Positions 1-5,917 of a DNA stretch of 6,878 nucleotides are shown here, in pieces. Each line of letters begins with the position of its first letter. The first letter of the stretch is position 1. Origin of the DNA: CAZFPA01 sp964520975 (GTDB taxonomy: Bacteria > Bacillota > Negativicutes > Selenomonadales > Selenomonadaceae). The notes below the pieces were generated by a model that did no database searches, was not told the DNA's origin, and saw only the letters and a program-made list of their open reading frames with translations. Where the stretch lies: NCBI GenBank assembly GCA_964520975.1, contig CAZFPA010000088.1:1-6878 (forward strand), written 5' to 3'. The translations under genes and the position numbers were made by a program.

Positions 1-857
1 AATTTAAATGGAATTTACGACGGGATATCTTATTTTTCGATCTGCTGCTTTTGTTTGTGCTTACGATGCTGGCAGTAGTGCTGTTGTACGCTGGCAGCAC
101 GGGATCACTCATGCTGTTCGTGCCGATTGCCGGCGTGGTGTTTATCATGATCTTGAGCTATAATATCGGCCTGCAGCCCGGACTGATTGCGGCAATTGCG
201 ATGACCTTTGTTTATGGCAGCTACATGATTTATGAGTCTATGGTGGTGCATCGGATCACCGAGGTGAACTTTGGTTATGTGAGCTGGTTTTTCTTCTTTC
301 CGGTAGCCAGCTTTTTGGCAGGCCGGCTGGCGGAAATTGTTGCTTCTTACAATCGGGCAGCGCAGAGCAGCAAGGAACTGGAAAAACTGGTTACGCTCGA
401 CGCGTCGACAGGGTTTTATAATACACAGGGCTTTTTCAAGAAGCTGGATGAGGAATTCCTGCGGGCCAAGCGCTATAAAAATCAATTTTCTGTTCTGCTG
501 GTGCGTATCGGTAATTTCGATGATCTGCATAAGATCTATGGCGATGTCAATATCGTGAAGATCCTGCAGACGGTTGCGGATATTGTTTCCCGTGATACGC
601 GTTACGCGGATATTAAATCCATTGTAGATGGCAATATGCTCAGTGTTATCCTGACAGAGACCGATGAGGAAGGGGCACGTATTGTCATGGAGAAGATGCA
701 TAAGTCACTGGACCGTATTACGACGGATATCAGTGGTGTGCGGAAAATGCTCCGCATTAGTCCGAGCATTGGTGTTTCGACGATTCGTGAGGAAGATACC
801 GATGCAATCGAGATGTATGAACGGGCGAAGGAAGAATTCGTTTATGATAAAGGCTGA
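1..857 (+). CDS. Membrane-bound degenerate GGDEF protein, probable c-di-GMP receptor (YdaK/PssE-like), 5' partial
   Basis: The frame is open from the left edge (first full codon at 3) to TGA at 855-857. The only in-frame start before the body, TTG at 51, lies inside the first membrane helix and has no ribosome binding site, so the true start is probably upstream. About four hydrophobic segments (roughly nt 33-92, 108-161, 177-233, 276-329) resemble a DUF4118-like membrane module. A short helical linker follows, then a GGDEF-fold domain (nt 384-848). The fold is recognisable from DASTGFYN (for DxLTGLxN), FSVLLVRI, SPSIGVST and a final YERAKEEF helix. The signature is DGNML (nt 627-641) instead of GGDEF, and the first metal-binding Asp position is lost (RIGNF), so cyclase activity is unlikely. 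RYAD (nt 600-611) sits five residues before the signature, where the I-site RxxD belongs, so c-di-GMP binding is plausible. YdaK of B. subtilis and PssE of Listeria are the closest functional models. Binding is inferred, not shown. Confidence 0.85.
   Translation, partial: FKWNLRRDILFFDLLLLFVLTMLAVVLLYAGSTGSLMLFVPIAGVVFIMILSYNIGLQPGLIAAIAMTFVYGSYMIYESMVVHRITEVNFGYVSWFFFFPVASFLAGRLAEIVASYNRAAQSSKELEKLVTLDASTGFYNTQGFFKKLDEEFLRAKRYKNQFSVLLVRIGNFDDLHKIYGDVNIVKILQTVADIVSRDTRYADIKSIVDGNMLSVILTETDEEGARIVMEKMHKSLDRITTDISGVRKMLRISPSIGVSTIREEDTDAIEMYERAKEEFVYDKG
828..834 (+). promoter_or_regulatory. Ribosome binding site for the DUF2334 gene
   Basis: AAGGAAG lies 9 nt before ATG 844, inside the end of the preceding coding region. 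It supports ATG 844 over upstream in-frame ATG codons and over the ATG at 874, which would cut into the signal peptide. Because it is read through by ribosomes finishing the first gene, translation of the two genes is probably coupled. Confidence 0.6.
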
Positions 858-2499
858 ACGGATATTCGCCGGGATGCTGGCGGTTTTTCTGCTGCTGGGG
901 TCATTTTTCCCGGTGCCTTTGGTCTGGGCGCAGGGAAGCGGCGGACAAGCCTATGTACTCTACGATGCTCCGGCACGTTATGGCAGTGATTATCCTATGG
1001 TTACGGCACTGTTGGAGCATTTGGGCCATTTCGAGCTGCAGTGTGAGACGGATGCAGTGGAGGACTGGCAGGCCGATAAGATTGCAGCGGCGGATGTTGT
1101 CGTTGTTGTTGGCCTGCGCGATACCAGGCTGCCGGAGGAGTTGCTGGCGGCTCTTACGGGAGCCAGAAAGGTCATCTGGTTTGAAAAAAATATTGAGCAG
1201 CTGGCAGCATATCGTCACTGGGATGATTTTTCCCTGCAGGGGACGATGAGCGGCTGGTCCTATGTGAAGGATACAGAGGAGCGTTATTTCCCGGATTGGC
1301 TGCGGGTCGTTATTGCCCGCCCTGGTGCCGGCAGCCGGGTCGTAGCGACAATCCATGATATTTCGGCCAGCGAGCCGTTGGCCTGGCAGCGTGACAATAT
1401 ATGTTATTGTGGACTTTTAGAGACGGACCCGGTTTTCATGGTCACGCTGGGCAATGTATTGCATCAGTTCCTGGGGAGTCAGCATCCCCCGGTACAGCAG
1501 GTATTGCTGCGTATCGAGGATGTGAGCCCGCTTACGGATCCAAAAGCGGTGCGCAAAGTCCTGGAGGCAGTGCGCCGTTATCATATTCCCTTTGCCATCG
1601 GCGTCATTCCTGTTGGCATTGGTGCGGATGGAAAACGGGTTGCTATGCATGAGAGCCCCGAGCTGACAGCTGTTCTTCAGGATGCGCAGGCGGATGGAGC
1701 AAGCATCATCATGCATGGCTATACCCATCAGAATGAATTTTCACCGAAGACCGGTGAAGGATATGAATTCTGGAATGCTCGCGATGACAAGCCCATCGAC
1801 AATATCGAGGCCTTTACGGCCGAGCGGCTGGAAGCTGGTATTGCCGAGCTGGTGCGCTGCGGACTTATTCCTGTAGCATTTGAACCGCCGCATTATGCGA
1901 TGAGCTCGGGTGCGTATCGGGAACTGTCCAGGTTTTTCAATATCTTTTCCGGACAGGTACAGATCTCTGATAAGACGGAAGCGATATCGCTGACAATGCC
2001 GTATACTACGAAGTCACCGTATCTGAATGGCATGCTCGTACTGCCGGAGAACATGGGCTATTACGATGGTGGTCGGGAACATGATATGGCCGCCATGCTC
2101 AAAAGCTCGGAACAGATCCAGGATGTGCCGGATGCCTTTGCCGGATTTTTCTATCATGGCTATTTAGCGCCGGATATCCTGCCTTCCATCATTGAACATG
2201 TCCGCGCGCAGGGGTATGAATTCTATGACATCCGGCAGCAGGATATCCGTGTGCAATCCTCGCAGATTGAAATCACCGGAAGCCATGGGGATATCCAGGT
2301 GCATGTCGCAAAGGAATTGCAGGATGCCTGGGGCGATGCTCCCCTGCAGGAAAACACGATGGAAAAGGTCGGAAGCGTGCACATTATAGTGCTTGTGCTG
2401 CTGATTGCGGCGCTGCTGTTCATCATTATCCGGTTGCAGCTCAATGCTCGTAAAAAATATGAAAGTGAGCCGCTGGATGGGCCGGCAGCAAAGAAATAG
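844..2499 (+). CDS. DUF2334 polysaccharide deacetylase-like protein, membrane anchored (YdaL-like)
   Basis: The protein has 551 residues. ATG 844 is chosen because AAGGAAG lies 9 nt upstream and because it gives a clean signal peptide (residues 1-29, VWA-Q cleavage); an open frame to 664 would only add a non-secretory extension. It overlaps the previous gene by 14 nt. Residues about 36-215 form an alpha/beta region, with strands such as ADVVVVVG and KVIWFEKN, that looks Rossmann- or amidotransferase-like; that fold is a guess. Residues about 218-465 carry the DUF2334 deacetylase-like domain: RIEDVSP (E225, D226), HGYTH (H291, H295), FEPPH (E347, H350) and FFYHGY (H438). D226, H291 and H295 are the likely metal ligands by analogy with family 4 carbohydrate esterases. 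A C-terminal helix (about 511-530) followed by RLQLNARKK anchors it with the enzyme outside the cytoplasm. The likely role is removing acetyl groups from the growing exopolysaccharide, as proposed for YdaL; the substrate is unknown. Confidence 0.9.
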   Translation: MIKAERIFAGMLAVFLLLGSFFPVPLVWAQGSGGQAYVLYDAPARYGSDYPMVTALLEHLGHFELQCETDAVEDWQADKIAAADVVVVVGLRDTRLPEELLAALTGARKVIWFEKNIEQLAAYRHWDDFSLQGTMSGWSYVKDTEERYFPDWLRVVIARPGAGSRVVATIHDISASEPLAWQRDNICYCGLLETDPVFMVTLGNVLHQFLGSQHPPVQQVLLRIEDVSPLTDPKAVRKVLEAVRRYHIPFAIGVIPVGIGADGKRVAMHESPELTAVLQDAQADGASIIMHGYTHQNEFSPKTGEGYEFWNARDDKPIDNIEAFTAERLEAGIAELVRCGLIPVAFEPPHYAMSSGAYRELSRFFNIFSGQVQISDKTEAISLTMPYTTKSPYLNGMLVLPENMGYYDGGREHDMAAMLKSSEQIQDVPDAFAGFFYHGYLAPDILPSIIEHVRAQGYEFYDIRQQDIRVQSSQIEITGSHGDIQVHVAKELQDAWGDAPLQENTMEKVGSVHIIVLVLLIAALLFIIIRLQLNARKKYESEPLDGPAAKK

Positions 2500-2503
2500 G
2501 AGG
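2498..2503 (+). promoter_or_regulatory. Ribosome binding site for the glycosyltransferase gene
   Basis: A perfect AGGAGG begins within the TAG stop of the deacetylase-like gene (2497-2499) and sits 7 nt before ATG 2511. It is the strongest such site in the window and fixes the start of the synthase. Confidence 0.8.
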
Positions 2504-2510
2504 CCAGGCT

Positions 2511-3767
2511 ATGTTATTAGTTGATAAACTGTTCATTGTTTCGATGACGGCGACGTGGATTATACTTTTTTATCATATATTCCTGACATTTGGCGGCTAT
2601 CGTCATTTTGTCGATACGCTTACCGGCAAGGACATGGAGGAGGAAATGGACGAATATCCGTCCATCAGTATCCTGATACCGGCCCATAACGAGGAAATGG
2701 TCATCGGGCGGACCGTGGATGCCATGTCGCGCCTGATTTATCCGCGGGAAAAGCTGGAGATCATCGTCATAAATGATTGTTCTTCGGATCGGACAGGCGA
2801 GATCCTGGCTGAAAAATGCAAGAAGATTCCTAACCTGCAGGTGCTTACACTGGTACCGCCGGAAGGGGCAAAAGGAAAATCAAATGCCCTGAATCACGGC
2901 CTGGCTGTGAGTAAGGGAGAATATATTGTCATCTACGATGCCGATAATACGCCGGAACGCAGGGCGGTCATGCATCTGGCGCAGGAGATCGTTCAACATG
3001 ACGATCTGGGCGCGGTCGTAGGAAAATTCCGTACCCGTAATAAGGAAGTCAGCTGGCTTACGCGTTTTATCAATATCGAGACGCTGAGCTTTCAATGGCT
3101 GCTGCAGGCCGGGCGCTGCCATTTCTTTGGCATCACGACGATCCCGGGGACAAATTTTATTATTCGGCGTTCACTGCTTGAGAAAATGGGCGGCTGGAAC
3201 ACGCAGGCGCTTACCGAGGATACCGAGCTTACGGTCCGCATCTATGAAAGCGGCTACCGGATTTACTGGCTGCCGCATGCAGTGACCTGGGAACAGGAGC
3301 CGGAGACTCTCCGGGTATGGATCAAGCAGCGCACGCGCTGGGCGCAGGGAAATATGTGGATCATGGGGCATTATTTTCTAAATATCTTTCATTTGCATAA
3401 TTCGCGCATCCGGGCGGATGTACTGTATTTTACCTTTACGTATTTCGTATTCTTTTTGGCGGTTGTTATATCCGATGCAATCTTTGTGCTGGGGTTGATG
3501 GACATCACCCGAATAACGATATCGGGTCCTTTTGTCGTCATCTGGCTGCTGGCTTATATTCTTTTTGTAGCGGAGACGTATCTTTCCCTGTCGCTGGAGC
3601 GTGGGGAAGGAACACGGCTGAATTTTTTTCTGACGGTCATGATGTATTTCACGTACAGCCAGTTGTGGTTGATTCTGGTATTTAAGGCAGCATTCCTGCT
3701 GCTGAAACGTCTCTTTTCCAAGGATAGGAGCTTTCATTGGTATAAGACAGAGAGGAGTTCAAGATGA
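2511..3767 (+). CDS. Processive family 2 glycosyltransferase, BcsA/PgaC-type polysaccharide synthase (YdaM-like)
   Basis: This 418-residue inner-membrane synthase is expected to polymerise a sugar nucleotide on the cytoplasmic face and pass the chain through its own membrane channel. One N-terminal helix (about 5-28) precedes the GT-A domain (about 50-280). The full set of processive GT2 motifs is present: D89 in INDCSSD, the DAD at 143-145 that binds the metal and nucleotide, TED (235-237) with the catalytic-base Asp, and QRTRW (273-277), the QxxRW motif. About four hydrophobic segments follow between residues 303 and 400, and the protein ends soon after at KTERSSR. The length fits IcaA/PgaC-sized enzymes and is far shorter than proteobacterial BcsA; there is no C-terminal PilZ domain. 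c-di-GMP control would therefore have to come from a partner, most simply the degenerate GGDEF protein encoded first. Start: AGGAGG at 2498-2503, 7 nt before ATG. The motifs do not reveal the sugar, so a cellulose synthase label would be too specific. Confidence 0.93.
   Translation: MLLVDKLFIVSMTATWIILFYHIFLTFGGYRHFVDTLTGKDMEEEMDEYPSISILIPAHNEEMVIGRTVDAMSRLIYPREKLEIIVINDCSSDRTGEILAEKCKKIPNLQVLTLVPPEGAKGKSNALNHGLAVSKGEYIVIYDADNTPERRAVMHLAQEIVQHDDLGAVVGKFRTRNKEVSWLTRFINIETLSFQWLLQAGRCHFFGITTIPGTNFIIRRSLLEKMGGWNTQALTEDTELTVRIYESGYRIYWLPHAVTWEQEPETLRVWIKQRTRWAQGNMWIMGHYFLNIFHLHNSRIRADVLYFTFTYFVFFLAVVISDAIFVLGLMDITRITISGPFVVIWLLAYILFVAETYLSLSLERGEGTRLNFFLTVMMYFTYSQLWLILVFKAAFLLLKRLFSKDRSFHWYKTERSSR
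3754..3757 (+). promoter_or_regulatory. Ribosome binding site for the BcsB-like gene
   Basis: GGAG within AGAGGAG lies 6 nt before ATG 3764, still inside the synthase coding region. With the ATGA stop/start overlap it points to coupled translation of the synthase and its BcsB-like partner, which fits subunits of one complex. Confidence 0.7.
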
Positions 3768-5896
3768 GTAATTCTTTAAAGAAAAAAGCCTGCTGCTGCG
3801 TGTTTGCAGCATCCGTAACGCTTGGAACATTACAGCTTTGGCCAGCGGAGGCAGTGCTTGCACCAAATAATGAGGCGCCGGCCGCGGCAGTCAATCTCGC
3901 AGCAGGGGGGAACCCGGCAGCAGCATCGCTGGTGCAGCATCCAATGCTTGCACCGCTGGCATTGTCACAGGCGGATAACTACACCTTGAAGTTGTTTACC
4001 GAGGATACAGTGCTGAAGAATCCAAACGCTGATGCTACCGGCTATATTTACCTGTATGGGGGCAATACGATTGCCGATGGGGCTGTGCTGGATCTCTGGT
4101 ATTCCTATTCACCGACTACGAAGGATAATCTTTCCATGATGTCGGTAGAGATCAATGGGGTTCCGGTTGCCAGCCGTCAGCTTTCCGTGCAGGCTGGACA
4201 GACCAGCAACTGGCAGGTTCCGTTGCCGGCGAAATATCTTAAGCCGGGAGCGAATGCGGTGACTGTCCATGTGGTACATCGCAGTATCGATGGGCTTTGC
4301 CGTGATATCGATGATCCGGCGAACTGGTTTATCATTCATCCGGAAACGAGGGTATCCTTCCAGCTTATGCGGGCACCGTATACACTGTCCAGCTTCCCGG
4401 GACCGTTCCTGGATGACTATATGGCCGCAAAGATCAATACGGTGTTCTATGTACCGGAAAATCCGGATCCGGAGCTGCTGGGAGCAGTATTCAATATGGC
4501 CAGCAATTGGGGCGGCAAGGGGCTCAGCGGTCTGCCGCAGCGCATGGAGCTGCGCTATGGAGAGGCCGGGCAGGTGCCGGCCAATGAAATCGTTTTGAAC
4601 AACGATGCGGCAGCACTCAAGCTGACGACGCTGCCTACGGGCTTCCATCAGCTGCAGGTCAGCGGACCGGACAGTGCAAGTATTGCCGGCAGCCTGAATG
4701 CCTTGACACGGCCGCAGCTCGTGAAGACATTGAGCGGGACGGAAATGGAACTCAGTGTGCCGTTGCCTGCGCCCAAAGAAGGGCAGCAGTATTTCAAAAA
4801 GTCAGCCAGCAAAAAGGGAACCTATACCTTGTCAGATCTTGGACATGAAGAGGATCTGACAGCTGCCGGGGCCTTCCATCAGGAAGTTGACATCGAAGTG
4901 CCGCGCCCGGCCGGTTATGGCATTGGTGATGGTTCCTATGTTGAACTGCATTTCCGTCATTCGCCGATTCTTGATCCGAAGAAATCAGCGGTTACCATCT
5001 ACGTGAATGATATACCTGTGCGGGCGCAGGCCTTGCTGGCGGAAAATGCCGAGCAGGGGGTGCTGAAGGCGCCTATTCCGGAAAGTGAACTGCAGCGTGC
5101 CTCCTGGCGGATACGTTTTGGCTTCTATCATGATCTGGGCATCATCGACTGCTCCAAACGGTATGATGAGGTGGCCTGGTCTGTCGTTGAAAAGGATACG
5201 GCTGTGTATCTTGAGCCGGGCGATGTATATCATGAAGCCTCGTGGGAGTATTTCCCGGGCGATATCGGTGCCGACGAGCAGAACATGGTTTCCATGACGA
5301 TGGTATTGCCGGATGCACCTTCACAGGAAGAGCTTACAGCGGCATTTAAGCTTGCCTATTATATTGGAGTGCAGAACAAAAAGCCTGTTCACTGGCAGGT
5401 GCAGAAAGCCTCTTCCTTTGATGCGAGCAAGGCGGAGGGTGCAATCATTGCCCTGGGGAAGAATGATGATACTGCTGGCTGGAAACAGATGCAGGACGTA
5501 CTCCCTGTGGCACCGGAGCAGGGTGGCTATAAGACAGCGGACTGGATCGACGCAGCAAAATCCGGCTTATCGGGATTTGATATCTGTGAAATCGGTCGGA
5601 CCAAGAATGATAAGCTTGTGTATGCGTTCCTGTATTCCACGCCGGAGCGCCTGAACCAGCTTATCGATCATACGCTGTCAGCGGGCAATTCCCTTAGTGG
5701 CCAGGTGAGCCTGGTGGACGCGCAGGGACAGGTTTCTTCCTTTACGCAGCCGGTGCACTCGGCTAAGGGCTCTGTGCTGAACTGGTTCCATAAGGTGTTT
5801 TCCGGTACGAACAATACGGCCGGAGTGTATGCAGCAATTGTTGCGGTAGTTACAATCGCGACGGGACTGCTGTTGTTTTTCATGAGAAAGCGTTAA
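3764..5896 (+). CDS. BcsB-like exopolysaccharide synthase accessory subunit (YdaN-like)
   Basis: The protein has 710 residues and starts at an ATGA overlap with the synthase gene (4 nt), with GGAG 6 nt upstream. It has a lysine-rich N-terminus and a signal peptide (about 1-30, AEA-V), and ends with one membrane helix (about 687-707) capped by MRKR. The body follows the BcsB plan in two rounds: a jelly-roll carbohydrate-binding-like module (about 73-200), a flavodoxin-like module (about 215-330), a second jelly roll (about 354-483) and a second flavodoxin-like module (about 505-665). Typical BcsB positions include GLCRDIDDPANWFIIHP (C179) and its counterpart IIDCSKRYDEVAWSVVE (C463). A short amphipathic stretch (VLNWFHKVF) lies before the membrane helix, as in BcsB, where such helices contact the synthase. 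BcsB proteins sit outside the inner membrane, keep the synthase active and guide the emerging chain. Pairing with the adjacent GT2 is strongly implied by coupling and family. BcsB is not itself an established c-di-GMP binder despite older annotation names. Confidence 0.93.
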   Translation: MSNSLKKKACCCVFAASVTLGTLQLWPAEAVLAPNNEAPAAAVNLAAGGNPAAASLVQHPMLAPLALSQADNYTLKLFTEDTVLKNPNADATGYIYLYGGNTIADGAVLDLWYSYSPTTKDNLSMMSVEINGVPVASRQLSVQAGQTSNWQVPLPAKYLKPGANAVTVHVVHRSIDGLCRDIDDPANWFIIHPETRVSFQLMRAPYTLSSFPGPFLDDYMAAKINTVFYVPENPDPELLGAVFNMASNWGGKGLSGLPQRMELRYGEAGQVPANEIVLNNDAAALKLTTLPTGFHQLQVSGPDSASIAGSLNALTRPQLVKTLSGTEMELSVPLPAPKEGQQYFKKSASKKGTYTLSDLGHEEDLTAAGAFHQEVDIEVPRPAGYGIGDGSYVELHFRHSPILDPKKSAVTIYVNDIPVRAQALLAENAEQGVLKAPIPESELQRASWRIRFGFYHDLGIIDCSKRYDEVAWSVVEKDTAVYLEPGDVYHEASWEYFPGDIGADEQNMVSMTMVLPDAPSQEELTAAFKLAYYIGVQNKKPVHWQVQKASSFDASKAEGAIIALGKNDDTAGWKQMQDVLPVAPEQGGYKTADWIDAAKSGLSGFDICEIGRTKNDKLVYAFLYSTPERLNQLIDHTLSAGNSLSGQVSLVDAQGQVSSFTQPVHSAKGSVLNWFHKVFSGTNNTAGVYAAIVAVVTIATGLLLFFMRKR
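3980..4363 (+). repeat. First copy of the internal jelly-roll repeat in the BcsB-like protein
   Basis: This codes for residues about 73-200. It can be lined up by eye with residues about 354-483: YTLKLFTED with YTLSDLGHED-like sequence, VEINGVPV with IYVNDIPV, and GLCRDIDDPANWF with IIDCSKRYDEVAW. The repeat exists at protein level only; the DNA copies have diverged. It matches the duplicated carbohydrate-binding-like domains known from BcsB structures. Confidence 0.65.
4823..5212 (+). repeat. Second copy of the internal jelly-roll repeat in the BcsB-like protein
   Basis: This codes for residues about 354-483, the partner of the first copy. The conserved cysteine (C463 against C179) and the tryptophan after it (W472 against W188) occupy the same relative place in both copies. 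Confidence 0.65.
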
Positions 5897-5904
5897 GGAA
5901 GTTT

Positions 5905-5910
5905 AGGGAG
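5905..5910 (+). promoter_or_regulatory. Ribosome binding site for the coiled-coil gene
   Basis: AGGGAG lies 7 nt before ATG 5918 in the 21-nt gap after the BcsB-like stop codon. It decides the start of this gene and shows that the low-complexity frame is really translated. Confidence 0.7.
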
Positions 5911-5917
5911 TGATACC

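Noticed and set aside
51..53. TTG as the start codon of the first gene
   Set aside because: It falls inside a hydrophobic helix that continues upstream in frame (DLLLLFVLTMLAVVLLY), and there is no ribosome binding site before it.
8..172. ATG at position 8 as a start near the left edge
   Set aside because: It opens a frame different from that of the GGDEF protein, gives a short peptide without recognisable features, and lies within the GGDEF gene.
397..408. Perfect 12-base palindrome TCGACGCGTCGA
   Set aside because: It lies inside the coding sequence for the DAST motif, is not repeated elsewhere that I can see, and does not extend; it is probably chance codon choice.
105..701. Minus-strand open frame opposite the GGDEF gene
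   Set aside because: It has a His/Asn/Arg-rich composition without domain motifs, and it lies wholly opposite a convincing membrane and GGDEF-fold protein.
664..843. Upstream extension of the DUF2334 frame
   Set aside because: The extra 60 residues overlap the GGDEF domain, are rich in Arg and Cys as expected of an out-of-frame reading, and would bury the signal peptide.
2511..3767. Calling the synthase a cellulose synthase (bcsA)
   Set aside because: The QxxRW, TED and DxD motifs are shared by cellulose, poly-GlcNAc, hyaluronan and other synthases, PilZ is missing, and the neighbours match Yda/Pss, whose polymer need not be cellulose.
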